Shown here piece by piece: positions 8,815 through 17,482 of a DNA stretch of 64,000 nt. This DNA is from UBA5109 sp038148755. GTDB lineage: Bacteria > Pseudomonadota > Gammaproteobacteria > Pseudomonadales > Pseudohongiellaceae. Under the pieces are notes generated by a model that worked only from the letters and a program-made list of their open reading frames with translations, did no database searches and was not told the DNA's origin. Position 1 is the stretch's first letter; every line of letters begins with the position of its first letter. The translations under genes and the position numbers were made by a program. The stretch lies in assembly GCA_038148755.1 (NCBI GenBank), contig JAYQWA010000001.1, positions 186,001 to 250,000 on the forward strand, written 5' to 3'.

Positions 8815-9303
8815 ATGGAATTTTTACAACCAACGTTTGACTGGCTTGGAACATCATGGCTGGGCGTATTCAGTAGAGATGCATCCTGGGTTTTTGTGGC
8901 CGCAGAAACGGCTCACTTTTTTGGATTATCCCTGCTTTTTGGTTCACTGCTAGTGATTGATCTGAGAGTTGTCGGTTTTGCACGTTTTATCAACATGCAG
9001 GCCGCTATGAAATTTATTCCGATAGCCATGGCTGGCTTTGCTATCAACCTGATTTCAGGAATTACATTTATAGCATCTAACCCTGAGCGCTATGGTCCTA
9101 ACATTGCTTTCCAATGGAAAATGGGACTGGTGCTTATAGCCGGGCTGAATGCACTTTGGTTCTGGTTTGGTGAGCATAAGGAGCTAAGCCAGCTTGCTGA
9201 TGGTGAAGATGCCGAATTCAGGGCTAAAGTTATTGCGGCGCTTTCGCTGATTATCTGGGTTATTGTAATTATTCTCGGACGCTTTATGCCTTTCGTAGAA
9301 TAA
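8815..9303 (+). CDS. DUF6644-like four-helix membrane protein
   Basis: The 162-residue protein has four predicted membrane helices. Its ETAHFFGLSLLFGSLLVIDLRVVGFA segment, quoted here only as ETAHFFG and DLRVVGFA, is diagnostic of this family (about residues 31-57). It starts after a strong ribosome site (GGGGGCGGGAAT) and is co-directional with its paralogue 12 bp upstream. Its C-terminal 37 residues match the remnant at 7897-8013. The His and Glu in the first helix could bind a cofactor, but that is speculation. No function is established. Confidence 0.75.
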   Translation: MEFLQPTFDWLGTSWLGVFSRDASWVFVAAETAHFFGLSLLFGSLLVIDLRVVGFARFINMQAAMKFIPIAMAGFAINLISGITFIASNPERYGPNIAFQWKMGLVLIAGLNALWFWFGEHKELSQLADGEDAEFRAKVIAALSLIIWVIVIILGRFMPFVE

Positions 9304-9325
9304 CGGCTGGATAAAAAACGCTAAT

Positions 9326-9357
9326 AAAAAAAAGAGAGCTTCGGCTCTCTTTTTTTT
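9326..9357. terminator. Bidirectional intrinsic terminator
   Basis: An A run, GAGAGC, a TTCG tetraloop, GCTCTC and an eight-T run form a near-perfect hairpin between convergent genes. It should terminate both the membrane-protein pair and the TauE-like exporter gene. Confidence 0.93.
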
Positions 9358-9394
9358 ATGGATTTAAACTAGTTAAATCTTATGAAGAATAGGC

Positions 9395-10159
9395 TTAGCT
9401 AAAAAATGCTGCCAGACATACTAGCAGTACCATGCCAAACATCACCCACTTCAATACAGACTGAGGAACATTTATAGCAAACTGAACACTTGCCATAGCA
9501 CCCAACACCATGCCAATGGCCAGCACCAGTCCGGGAATCCACTGTACCTGGTCACGCAATACATAAACGGTTAAGGCGACTACAGTCACTGGAACGGTAA
9601 TTGCCATTTTTAGCGCATTTGAACGTACCAGATCATAACGCAGACCGCCGGCCAATGCGGCTATGAGAATAAAGCCGACACCTGCCTGCACAAAGCCACC
9701 ATAAAGACCGGCAACAAAAAGCCCAAACCAGGCCATAGGTCTTTCTTTTAACGTGTAAATTGGAGTCCCGGCAGGAGGCGCTACTACGGAAGGTCTTACC
9801 AGCATGATAAGCGCCATGCACAGCATGGTAATCAGTAATGCCGGTTTCAAAAAAACCACGGGTAGATAGGAAGCAAGCAATGAGCCAATTAAAGAGCCGC
9901 TTAAGGTCGGTATGAGGGTTGGAATGATGGAAGCGGGTTTCAACTTGCCTTTCTGATGAAAGCGTCTGGCGCCGGCAATGGACTGCAACAATATCCCGAC
10001 CCGATTGGTGCCGTTTGCGATATCGGCAGGCATGCCCAATATCATCAGGGCAGGCAAGGTCAACATGGATCCACCACCAGCAATGGTATTGATAAACCCG
10101 GCGAAAAAGCCCGAGATAATCAGCAGAAAAACAAACAGAAGACTTAACTCATATTCCAT
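9395..10159 (-). CDS. TauE/SafE (TSUP) family membrane exporter
   Basis: The roughly 254-residue protein has about seven to eight membrane helices and the family motif GFINTIAGGGSMLTLPAL near residues 22-39, with its internal repeat GLYGGFVQAGVGF near 155-167. TSUP proteins move small sulfur- or carbon-containing anions such as sulfite, sulfoacetate or taurine products. The substrate here is undefined because no sulfur-metabolism gene is adjacent. I take the ATG at 10159; a GTG at 10162 directly precedes it. It converges on the DUF6644-like pair. Confidence 0.88.
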   Translation of the reverse strand: MEYELSLLFVFLLIISGFFAGFINTIAGGGSMLTLPALMILGMPADIANGTNRVGILLQSIAGARRFHQKGKLKPASIIPTLIPTLSGSLIGSLLASYLPVVFLKPALLITMLCMALIMLVRPSVVAPPAGTPIYTLKERPMAWFGLFVAGLYGGFVQAGVGFILIAALAGGLRYDLVRSNALKMAITVPVTVVALTVYVLRDQVQWIPGLVLAIGMVLGAMASVQFAINVPQSVLKWVMFGMVLLVCLAAFFS

Positions 10160-10283
10160 CACGCTATTATCTCAGACAGTCACAGATTTAGACACAACTG
10201 TGTTATCTGACTTAAGTCAAGAACACTGTCTGTGCAGGAATTAAACTATAAAAGGTAAGAGTAAATTAAAAGGAGAAGTTCTT

Positions 10284-10745
10284 ATGAAAAAACGGTTTTT
10301 ATTATCGGTGATGGCAGCTTCAGTTTTGTTGCTGAGCGCATGTCGTATTAACCCTGATTATGCAAATGATTTCAGGTTTCCGATTTTGCGGGGAGATATT
10401 GAACGCGGACAACAGGCCTTTGCGAGTCTCGGTTGTATCCAGTGTCATGTTGTGGATGATGTGGAGCTACCGGACTATTCCGGCACCAGGCCTTTCACTG
10501 TGGTATTGGGTGGCGAGCTGATGTTTGCCAAAACCTATGGAGATCTGACGACATCCATCATCAATCCTGATCATGTGATTTCAGATCAGTATCTGGATTT
10601 ACTGCCACGTCAGGAAAGAAGCCGGGTCAATTCTTCGCCGATGTATCTGAATGAAAATATGAAAGTAACGGAGCTCATAGATATCGTGGCCTTTCTTAAC
10701 TCCAGATACCGCTTGCTGCCAGGGTATACGGAATATTACTACTAG
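10284..10745 (+). CDS. Lipoprotein c-type cytochrome
   Basis: The 153-residue protein begins with a lipoprotein signal peptide (lipobox LLSAC, Cys at residue 20) and has a single haem-binding motif CIQCH near residue 50. A candidate axial Met is in SPMYLNENM near 120, within the usual C-terminal helix region. It is therefore a membrane-anchored periplasmic electron carrier. A strong ribosome site (AAGGAG, 8 nt before ATG) supports the start. It is not close to an oxidase or a dehydrogenase, so its partner cannot be named. The segment between haem and Met is longer than in simple class I cytochromes. Confidence 0.85.
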   Translation: MKKRFLLSVMAASVLLLSACRINPDYANDFRFPILRGDIERGQQAFASLGCIQCHVVDDVELPDYSGTRPFTVVLGGELMFAKTYGDLTTSIINPDHVISDQYLDLLPRQERSRVNSSPMYLNENMKVTELIDIVAFLNSRYRLLPGYTEYYY

Positions 10746-10928
10746 GCCTTGAAATTTCAGGAAAAGCTACTAAATTAGAGGATTTCCCATGCTGTAAGCT
10801 GTTCAGGGTGGGCGCGAAACATAGAGAATTTTTTAAAAAAGTGGTAATATTTCATGCCCTTCGTAGTCTAAGTAGCAGAGACTTGGAAAGTTTTTAAAGG
10901 GTTATTATAGGAATTGGTGAATAAGCAA

Positions 10929-11822
10929 ATGACTGGAAAAGTATATAAATCAACTGATGGAAGCATGGCAGGAAAAGGCCTGAGTGTCATTGACACAATG
11001 GTGCCTGGTCGCGACCTGAATGCTTATATTACTGCAGTCAATGGCATTCCTGTTCTGACTGCAGAAGAAGAGCTGGATCTTGCAAACAAGTATTTTTACC
11101 ATGAAGACCTTGATGCGGCGCGTAAGTTAGTGCTTGCTCACATGCGCTTTGTGGTTTACATGGCAAAAAGCTATTCCGGCTATGGCCTGTCTGAAGCTGA
11201 CCTGATTCAGGAAGGTAATGTTGGCCTGATGAAGGCGGTTAAGCGCTTTAATCCTGAAAAGGGTGTTCGTCTGGTTTCCTTTGCTGTGCATTGGATTAAG
11301 GCAGAAATGCATGAGTTCATTCTGCGTAACTGGCGCATCGTTAAAGTAGCAACAACCAAGGCTCAGCGTAAGTTGTTTTTTAACCTCCGGGGCTCCAAAA
11401 AGCGCCTTGGCTGGTTGAGCAAAGAAGAAGCCGATCAGGTTGCAGCAGATTTAGGGGTAGACCCTAAAGCCGTGATGCAGATGGAAGGGCGCCTTGGTGC
11501 CTATGATGCGTCATTCGATGCAGCCCCTGATTCGGATGATGATGAAGCTGCCATAACGCCTGCGCAATATCTGGAAGATGTTCGTTATGATCCTGCCCGT
11601 AATATCGAAGAGGAAGATTACGCTGAATCCAGTGCAGATAATCTTTATTTGGCATTGGAAGGTCTGGATGAGCGCAGCAAAGATATTCTGACTTTACGCT
11701 GGTTAAGCGATGATAAAGCCACCCTGCATGAACTGGCTGACAAATATCAGGTTTCTGCAGAGCGCATCAGACAGCTGGAAAAAAATGCCATGAATAAGGT
11801 AAAAGCCCGGCTCGAAGCATAA
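10929..11822 (+). CDS. rpoH: RNA polymerase heat-shock sigma factor (sigma-32)
   Basis: RpoH directs RNA polymerase to heat-shock promoters. Region 2 (LAHMRFVVYMAKSYSGYG, then DLIQEGNVGLMKAVKRF) and region 4.2 (ATLHELADKYQVSAERIRQLEKNAM, cited in outline) are complete. The RpoH box QRKLFFNLR, which sets this sigma apart from RpoD, is present. I choose the ATG at 10929 because GGTGA lies 8 nt upstream. TTG at 10914 and GTG at 10917 are in frame but poorly spaced from a ribosome site. The N-terminus is some 10-15 residues longer than in Pseudomonas. ftsE and ftsX, often upstream in relatives, are absent here. Confidence 0.96.
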   Translation: MTGKVYKSTDGSMAGKGLSVIDTMVPGRDLNAYITAVNGIPVLTAEEELDLANKYFYHEDLDAARKLVLAHMRFVVYMAKSYSGYGLSEADLIQEGNVGLMKAVKRFNPEKGVRLVSFAVHWIKAEMHEFILRNWRIVKVATTKAQRKLFFNLRGSKKRLGWLSKEEADQVAADLGVDPKAVMQMEGRLGAYDASFDAAPDSDDDEAAITPAQYLEDVRYDPARNIEEEDYAESSADNLYLALEGLDERSKDILTLRWLSDDKATLHELADKYQVSAERIRQLEKNAMNKVKARLEA

Positions 11823-11846
11823 AAGAGCATTACAAACATAATTCAA

Positions 11847-11873
11847 GAAGCCGCCGTTTCAGGCGGCTTTTTT
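11847..11873 (+). terminator. Intrinsic terminator of rpoH
   Basis: AAGCCGCC and GGCGGCTT form an 8-bp stem around GTTTCA, followed by a T run, 25 bp after the rpoH stop. Confidence 0.93.
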
Positions 11874-11944
11874 ATGCCTGTTTAATATGATTCGGTTGTC
11901 AGAGTAAAATTTTGCACTGAGACCGAGCTTGAAACGGAAAAGAA

Positions 11945-12328
11945 ATGGAAAAATTTATTTTATATGCAGCAATTAATGGCTTTCTGGTAGTGGCCTTTGG
12001 TGCCTTCGGGGCTCATGGTCTTGAAGGCATAATTTCAGAAAGCAGTATTGAAACCTGGAATACAGCCGTGCTGTATCAGATGTTTCATGTCGTGGCGCTG
12101 ATCCTGTCAGCCTGGTTGTGTTACTTATTTCCGGCATCCAGAAGTTTCAGCCGTAGCGGTTACGTTTTTCAGACGGGCATCGTTTTATTTTCAGGCAGTT
12201 TGTACCTCTTGGCATTAACAGGCATACGCTTATTTGCCTTTATAACGCCACTGGGTGGAATTGCTTTTTTACTGGGTTGGGGATTGATTATTTACGGCCT
12301 CATTCGCAGCCGCTTCAAGTCGAAATGA
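11945..12328 (+). CDS. DUF423 membrane protein
   Basis: The 127-residue protein has four predicted membrane helices and the DUF423 signature FGAFGAHGL near residues 18-26, followed by WNTAVLYQMFHVVAL. The family (YgdD in Escherichia coli) is an uncharacterised inner-membrane group. Its stop codon overlaps the trmB start as ATGA, so the two genes are translationally coupled. A functional link to tRNA modification is not implied by that alone. Confidence 0.88.
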   Translation: MEKFILYAAINGFLVVAFGAFGAHGLEGIISESSIETWNTAVLYQMFHVVALILSAWLCYLFPASRSFSRSGYVFQTGIVLFSGSLYLLALTGIRLFAFITPLGGIAFLLGWGLIIYGLIRSRFKSK

Positions 12329-13008
12329 CAGTACATGATCATATCCGCACAATAAAAAGCTACGTTGTAAGAGGCGGGCGCTTAACGCATTCCCAGCAAA
12401 AAGCACTGGATGAGCTCTGGCCGGTATTTGGTCTTGACCGGGAACAGGGCTTTGTCAATAAAGAACAACTTTTTGGAAATGCAAATCCGCTGGTGTTCGA
12501 AATTGGTTTTGGTATGGGCGACTCCCTGCTGCAAATGGCGAAAGACAATCCTGCACAAAACTTTATTGGTGTTGATGTACATCCACCAGGTGTTGGAACC
12601 TTGCTCCGCAAAGTTAAGGAAGAAGAATTAAATAATGTCAGGGTGTATCAGGATGATGCCAAACTGGTACTACAGGAATGTATTCCTGATGCGTCGCTTG
12701 ATGTTGTGCAAATCTTTTTCCCCGATCCCTGGCACAAAAAACGTCATCATAAACGGCGTTTAATTCAACCAGAGTTTGTGGAAAATTTATTGCCCAAGGT
12801 AAAACAAAATGGGCTGGTTCATCTGGCAACCGACTGGGAGAACTATGCTGAACAGATGATGGACATGTTAACTGCAATCAATGGACTTGATAATCAATTT
12901 GGTGCCGGTAATTTTTCACCGGCAAGCAGAAGACCAGTCACAAAATTTCAACGTCGTGGTGAAAAGTTGGGGCATGGCGTTTGGGACTTGATGTTTATAA
13001 AAAAATAA
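12325..13008 (+). CDS. trmB: tRNA (guanine-46-N7)-methyltransferase
   Basis: TrmB methylates N7 of G46 in the variable loop of tRNA using S-adenosylmethionine. The SAM-binding loop FEIGFGMGDSL lies near residues 55-65. The catalytic and family motif FFPDPWHKKRHHKRR is near 130-145, and a C-terminal TKFQRRGEKLGHGVWDL closes the protein. The start at 12325 gives an ATGA overlap with the DUF423 gene and the usual N-terminus; an in-frame upstream ATG at 12277 lies inside that gene. At 227 residues the length is normal. Confidence 0.95.
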   Translation: MTVHDHIRTIKSYVVRGGRLTHSQQKALDELWPVFGLDREQGFVNKEQLFGNANPLVFEIGFGMGDSLLQMAKDNPAQNFIGVDVHPPGVGTLLRKVKEEELNNVRVYQDDAKLVLQECIPDASLDVVQIFFPDPWHKKRHHKRRLIQPEFVENLLPKVKQNGLVHLATDWENYAEQMMDMLTAINGLDNQFGAGNFSPASRRPVTKFQRRGEKLGHGVWDLMFIKK

Positions 13009-13017
13009 AATGGTTTA

Positions 13018-13365
13018 TTAGACAAACAAAGATGAAATACATAACAGACCGATAAGCCCTTCAAAAACAACACCACCGAGGTTTTTCCTGGTGTAATAAC
13101 CAAAGCACAAAGTGAACAGTCTGATTAAAGCGGCGCCCAGCCAGCCAATGCCGAGTGTTTGAAAAGCTACAGGCATTTGAGTAGAAATAGCAAATAGTGA
13201 AATCGCCAGGAAAAAACCACCATAGGTTGCACGAACTTCTGAATTACCTTCTTTGCCCTGGCCCCGAACAGAGGTAAAGCTTTCGGTTTTTGCCGGCCAG
13301 AAAATAGCAATAAAACCCAGTATAAAACTGATTACGGCGCCGATATTCTGCAAGACCACATCCAT
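13018..13365 (-). CDS. DUF4345-like four-helix membrane protein
   Basis: The 115-residue protein has four hydrophobic segments and a soluble loop with RATYGGFFLAIS near residues 45-56, which resembles the DUF4345 family. No catalytic residues are evident. It converges on trmB with a 9-bp gap and stands 32 bp downstream of the AhpD-like gene. The three genes from 14260 to 13018 may form one transcript. Confidence 0.6.
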   Translation of the reverse strand: MDVVLQNIGAVISFILGFIAIFWPAKTESFTSVRGQGKEGNSEVRATYGGFFLAISLFAISTQMPVAFQTLGIGWLGAALIRLFTLCFGYYTRKNLGGVVFEGLIGLLCISSLFV

Positions 13366-13397
13366 GAAATTTACCTGTAATTTTTTTACTAGAGCTC

Positions 13398-13808
13398 TTA
13401 AGCGTTCAACCCGCCCTGTTTAAAAACATGATCCAGCTCGACCTGCAAACCGGTTACCAGGGCATTCGTCTGGTTTGCCATGCCGACAACAGCCATTAAT
13501 TCCGCGAGCATTTCATCTGTCATGCCTTTTGCTCTTGCTCCGGCAGTATGACTGTTAATGCAATACTGACAGGCATTGGTCACACTGACAGCGATGTAAA
13601 TCATTTCCTTGGTAACAGCATCGATAGAACCCGGGACCATGACTTCCTTCACACCATGCCATGTGCGTTTTAATAGTTCAGGTTGTACTGCCAGGGCTTT
13701 CCAGAAGTTATTGATCCAGTCACTGTTTCGGGTAGCCATGATGTCATCATAAATTTCACGCACTTCTGCACTTGCATCGTCATATTCAATCATGTGAACG
13801 GTAGCCAT
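13398..13808 (-). CDS. Carboxymuconolactone decarboxylase / AhpD-like protein
   Basis: The 136-residue all-helical protein carries the AhpD-type redox motif CQYCINSH near residues 79-86, with the conserved Glu in VTKEMIYIAVS upstream. Such proteins are small peroxidases or thiol-disulfide partners that form oligomers. The paired Cys and downstream His argue for a peroxidase-type member rather than a true gamma-carboxymuconolactone decarboxylase, which lacks the Cys pair. It lies between the rhodanese and DUF4345 genes on the same strand, a small sulfur/redox group. Confidence 0.85.
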   Translation of the reverse strand: MATVHMIEYDDASAEVREIYDDIMATRNSDWINNFWKALAVQPELLKRTWHGVKEVMVPGSIDAVTKEMIYIAVSVTNACQYCINSHTAGARAKGMTDEMLAELMAVVGMANQTNALVTGLQVELDHVFKQGGLNA

Positions 13809-13852
13809 AAAGCCTCTCTCTTTCAGAATGTTGTATTAACCGAAGGTGTCTT

Positions 13853-14260
13853 TTATTTAGGGTTTCTCTTTTCTTTGGCTTCTGTCGCGCCACCTGAATT
13901 TTTCCAGTTACTGTAACCCCCATCAATATGGCAGACGCCATTTAAGCCCATATCCTGGAGTGTTGCCGTCGCCAGTGCTGATCGCCAGCCTGACTGGCAA
14001 AAAAGAATGAACTGCTTGTCTTCAGAAAATACGGGTTTGAAATAAGGGCTTTCAGGATCCACCCAGAATTCGAGCATGCCTCTTGGTACATGTAGTGAAC
14101 CAGGTATTGTGCCTTCGCGTTCAAGTTCACGAACATCGCGGATATCGACAAACTGTACATCTGGCTGCCCAAGTTTTTCTTTGGCTTCATCCAGGGAAAG
14201 CGTCTGTATTTTTGCATTCGCTTCCTGGACTAATTGCTTGCTGCTTTTTGTTAATGCCAT
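13853..14260 (-). CDS. Rhodanese-domain protein
   Basis: The 135-residue, single-domain rhodanese has the active-site loop CQSGWRS with catalytic Cys near residue 90, the DIRD element near 40 and the substrate-side IPGSLHVPRGMLEF segment near 52-65. Rhodanese domains carry sulfane sulfur as a Cys persulfide. There is no signal peptide, so it is cytoplasmic. Its neighbours downstream are the AhpD-like and DUF4345 genes. The physiological sulfur donor and acceptor cannot be inferred. Confidence 0.92.
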   Translation of the reverse strand: MALTKSSKQLVQEANAKIQTLSLDEAKEKLGQPDVQFVDIRDVRELEREGTIPGSLHVPRGMLEFWVDPESPYFKPVFSEDKQFILFCQSGWRSALATATLQDMGLNGVCHIDGGYSNWKNSGGATEAKEKRNPK

Positions 14261-14360
14261 GTTGATAAACCCTTTTATAAAAAATTTTTAGAAGTTATTT
14301 TGCTTCCCGGTAAACGCTCTATTATTACGTGACGAAATAAAAGAAAGGTACTTTTTTGCC

Positions 14361-14395
14361 TTCAACTATTTACTTTCAACTATTTGCTTTCAACC
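14361..14395. repeat. 14-bp tandem repeat across the cupin stop codon
   Basis: TTCAACTATTTACT (14361-14374) is followed directly by TTCAACTATTTGCT (14375-14388) and a partial third unit TTCAACC. On the minus strand each unit contains an in-frame-like GAAA.TAAATAG end, so the stop region of the cupin gene has been duplicated. Confidence 0.85.
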
Positions 14396-14757
14396 AGGAG
14401 CGCTTTGAGTGTGGTCGACCCAATGTTAAGCACTTCATGCCATGCAACAGCTTCGCTGAAATAATTTAGCCCGCTTCGTAAAGTAAGTTCCAGTTCGCCG
14501 TTTTCATCAGTAATTACCAACCTTGCGCCTTCAAAAATATAGTTATAAGTCGGACCATGCATATGTCTTTCATGGCCCGTACCTGGCGGAAAAGTGCACA
14601 AAAGCACTCTGTTGCTTTCATCTTCATGCAAAATTTCGCAGACTTTTTCACCTTCCCAGCCGGCTTCATAAGGGTCTAGTTCCTGCGTATAACTTTTGGG
14701 AGAGCATAAAGAAAATAAAAGCAGAAAAATGCTGAATAAATAATGTGAAAGTTTCAT
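14380..14757 (-). CDS. Exported small cupin protein
   Basis: The 125-residue protein has a signal peptide (about residues 1-24) and one cupin barrel. The metal-binding half-motif appears as PPGTGHERHMHGPTYNYIF near residues 57-75, with His, His, His and a Tyr in place of the usual Glu. A second His lies in AVAWHEV near 105. It is probably a periplasmic metal-binding sensor or enzyme; no reaction can be assigned. It is monocistronic, with its stop embedded in a tandem repeat. Confidence 0.75.
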   Translation of the reverse strand: MKLSHYLFSIFLLLFSLCSPKSYTQELDPYEAGWEGEKVCEILHEDESNRVLLCTFPPGTGHERHMHGPTYNYIFEGARLVITDENGELELTLRSGLNYFSEAVAWHEVLNIGSTTLKALLVESK

Positions 14758-14921
14758 GGCATAGTTACTTGCTTCATATACAAATTGTGTTGAGCAGTAT
14801 CAGATCTTGTTCTAAAACGTAATATTGAGTGATCATTATTATCAAACGACTCAAATCTATATTCATGTACTAAGCAATTATTTTGGGGGTGGTGTTAGCC
14901 CGTTGGACCATATCTACTGAG

Positions 14922-15701
14922 TTATTTTTTATTCAGAACTGAGCTCAACATAAACAGCACGGCAGCGCTTACCACAATACTCGGCCCGCTTGGGGTATCC
15001 AGATAAAAAGACGCCAGCAGACCGCCGCATACAGCAAGACAACCAATCAGGCTGGCAGACAGCGCCATTTTTTCCGGTGAGTTGGCAAAGTTTCTTGCGG
15101 AGGCGGGTGGAATAATCATCAGTGAGGTAATTAACAGCATGCCGACAACCTTCATGCTTAAGGCAATGACTGTGGCGATTAACAGCATCAATAATAAACG
15201 TATTCTGCCGACATTCAGGCCTTCAACCTGGGCTAGTTCCTGATGCAGGGTAATTGTCAGCAACTGATTCCAGAAAAAAGTCAGTACGACCAAAGCGCCG
15301 ATCACGCAGGCAGCAATCCATAGTAAGTCCTGGGTTGTGACGGTGAGCAAGTCACCAAACAGGTAAGCCATCAGGTCAATATTCACATCGGTAAAACTGA
15401 GAATGACCAGGCCAAAAGCCAGTGAGCTATGTGCCAGTATGCCGAGTATGGTGTCGGTTGCCAGGTGGTGACGGTTTTCCATTTTGACCAGCAAGAGTGC
15501 AATTGCCAGACAAGCCAGAATGATGGCCAGTTGTAGATTAATGTCGATTAATATGCCGAAGGAAATACCCAGCAGTGCCGAATGCGCCAGGGTGTCGCCA
15601 AAGTAGGCCATGCGCCGCCATACCACAAAGCAACCCAGTGGCCCGGCAATCAGTGCAACCATCAGGCCGGCGGCAAGCGCTCGTAAAATAAAATCAGCCA
15701 T
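14922..15701 (-). CDS. znuB: Zinc ABC transporter permease
   Basis: ZnuB forms the inner-membrane channel of the high-affinity zinc importer. The roughly 259-residue protein has about eight membrane helices and the family segments FGDTLAHSALLG near residues 34-45 and SLMIIPPASARNFA near 200-213. I place the start at 15701, overlapping the znuC stop by 8 bp. An upstream in-frame GTG would extend it by 13 residues into znuC. It is the last gene of the znuCB operon divergent from znuA. Confidence 0.93.
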   Translation of the reverse strand: MADFILRALAAGLMVALIAGPLGCFVVWRRMAYFGDTLAHSALLGISFGILIDINLQLAIILACLAIALLLVKMENRHHLATDTILGILAHSSLAFGLVILSFTDVNIDLMAYLFGDLLTVTTQDLLWIAACVIGALVVLTFFWNQLLTITLHQELAQVEGLNVGRIRLLLMLLIATVIALSMKVVGMLLITSLMIIPPASARNFANSPEKMALSASLIGCLAVCGGLLASFYLDTPSGPSIVVSAAVLFMLSSVLNKK

Positions 15702-16464
15702 GCTTATGTCCGGTATGCTTATCGTCCAGTACTTCACCATCTAAAGCATGACTGTGGTTATGGTGATGCGCATATACTGCCAGGGATTCCGCCTGTTTTT
15801 TACCAAACAGTTCCAAATAGGCCGGGTCATTACTGACCTGTTCTGGATGGCCATGGCAGCAGACATGTTGATTCAGGCAGATGACTTCATCGGTTGCCGA
15901 CATGACCAGATGTAAATCATGCGACACCATCAGGATGCCGCACTGATGGCGGTCACGAATAGAAGCGATCAGTGCATAGAGTTCGGCCTGACCATTAATA
16001 TCCACTCCTTGCACCGGTTCATCCAGTACCAGCAACTCAGGATCCTGAATCAGTGAACGTGCCAGTAATACCCGCTGCAGTTCGCCACCGGAAAGAGAGT
16101 GCAGTTGCGAATGTAGGAGGTGCGAGGCTTTCACTTCTTTTAAAACCTGTTCGATCAATTCCACTTTGGCGCGTACAGCCAGGTGCAAAAACTTTTGCAC
16201 GGAAATAGGCATGCTGTTATCAACATGCAAACGTTGTGGCATGTAGCCGACGCGCAGATTTTTGCGCAAGCTGACTTTACCTGTGCTGGGCGCGAGCAGA
16301 CCCAGTACAATTTTTACCAGTGTGGTTTTACCGGCACCATTGGGCCCGATCAAGGTGACGATCTGTTTTTTATCAATTTGCAGGTTGATGTCGTGCAGTA
16401 TCTGACGACCATCGATGGACATCGAAATATCCTGCGCCTGTAAAAGTGTGTTATCTGCTGCCAA
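15694..16464 (-). CDS. znuC: Zinc ABC transporter ATP-binding protein
   Basis: ZnuC supplies ATP hydrolysis to the ZnuABC zinc importer. Walker A (GPNGAGKTT) is near residue 39, the signature LSGGELQRV near 125 and Walker B with LLVLDEPVQGVD near 147, followed by the switch His in SHD. The C-terminus is rich in His (HHHNHSH, then HTGHKHG), a metal-binding tail common in ZnuC. It is the first gene of the znuCB unit and stands about 140 bp from the divergent znuA. Zur control is expected, but I did not find a convincing Zur box. Confidence 0.95.
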   Translation of the reverse strand: MAADNTLLQAQDISMSIDGRQILHDINLQIDKKQIVTLIGPNGAGKTTLVKIVLGLLAPSTGKVSLRKNLRVGYMPQRLHVDNSMPISVQKFLHLAVRAKVELIEQVLKEVKASHLLHSQLHSLSGGELQRVLLARSLIQDPELLVLDEPVQGVDINGQAELYALIASIRDRHQCGILMVSHDLHLVMSATDEVICLNQHVCCHGHPEQVSNDPAYLELFGKKQAESLAVYAHHHNHSHALDGEVLDDKHTGHKHG

Positions 16465-16606
16465 AATAAATCCTGCAATTGAGTGATGACTTGCTTCGGC
16501 AAAGCGGGAACAGTGTTATTGTTCGAGTTGAACCCAGGTTTGCGCACAAGGCGAGGTAATATATCATAGCGGGCTTAGCAGAATCAGCTCCGACAGGAAT
16601 CAGGCT

Positions 16607-17482
16607 TTGTCCCGCAAGCACTTAATCAGCGTCTTTATTTTTTTGCAGTTCTTTGTTGCCAGTCTGGCCGGTGCCCAGGTTATGGGGGGCACTAAAGTCA
16701 GCGCCAGCATAAAACCCCTGCAGTTAATCGCAGCGGCCATTACCGCAGGTGCAGCAGTTAGTGAGCCGGGGCTGATCATTGGGCCTGCGCAGGATCCGCA
16801 TCATCCATTTTTACGACCCTCTGAAAGAACGACGCTTGCTGACGCGGAAATATTGCTTTGGGTTGGTCCACAGCTGGAAGAAGCCCTGAGTGAATCGATA
16901 GCGACAGCAGCGGCAAGTGTCATAAATACCTATGCCTTGATTCAGGAAAACGGCCTGACAGTTAGCGGAGCTATTGATCCGCATGTCTGGTTATCCACCC
17001 AAAATGCCCGACTGATCGCTGCAGCCCTGACCCGTGAGTTAGCAGAAAAAGATAGCGGAAATCGTCAGCTTTATGAAAATAACCGGAATGATTTTTTTAA
17101 CTCACTGGATAACCTGGATGCTGAAATCTTTGCCACTTTGGAAGGCCTGCAGGAGATGCCCTTTGCGGTTTACCACAATGCATTTCGTTATTATGAAAAG
17201 CAGTATGGTTTAACGCACATTGCCAGCTACACTGGGAATGAAGAATTACAGCCTGGCATCCGCAAGGTGCTGGAGGTCAGAGAGCAGCTGGCTGACAATA
17301 ATGTGAACTGTTTGTTACTGGAGCCTTCGAATAACCCGGAAGAAATCAGCCAGCTGACCGGGCGTGACATGAAGCTGGTCAGTATTGATATTCTGGGTTA
17401 TGACTATGCTGCCAATAAAACCGGCTACCGAGATTTTATGAGCGGGATAACACAAGCTATTAAAACATGCCTACAACCATGA
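16607..17482 (+). CDS. znuA: Zinc ABC transporter periplasmic binding protein
   Basis: ZnuA captures zinc in the periplasm for ZnuBC. A signal peptide ends near residue 23. Three zinc-ligand histidines are recognisable in QDPHHPF (near residue 64), AIDPHVW (near 126) and FAVYHNAF (near 187). The His/Asp-rich loop seen in many ZnuA proteins is absent. The start is a TTG at 16607, supported by AGGA 8 nt upstream and by the signal peptide; the next ATG (16682) would remove it. The stop overlaps the polA start as ATGA, coupling a zinc gene to DNA polymerase I. Confidence 0.93.
   Translation: MSRKHLISVFIFLQFFVASLAGAQVMGGTKVSASIKPLQLIAAAITAGAAVSEPGLIIGPAQDPHHPFLRPSERTTLADAEILLWVGPQLEEALSESIATAAASVINTYALIQENGLTVSGAIDPHVWLSTQNARLIAAALTRELAEKDSGNRQLYENNRNDFFNSLDNLDAEIFATLEGLQEMPFAVYHNAFRYYEKQYGLTHIASYTGNEELQPGIRKVLEVREQLADNNVNCLLLEPSNNPEEISQLTGRDMKLVSIDILGYDYAANKTGYRDFMSGITQAIKTCLQP

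Noticed and set aside
16540..16575. A Zur operator between znuC and znuA
   Set aside because: GTAATATATCAT at 16556-16567 is AT-rich but does not match the GTTATAATATAAC-type palindrome well enough. Zur control is only an expectation from function.
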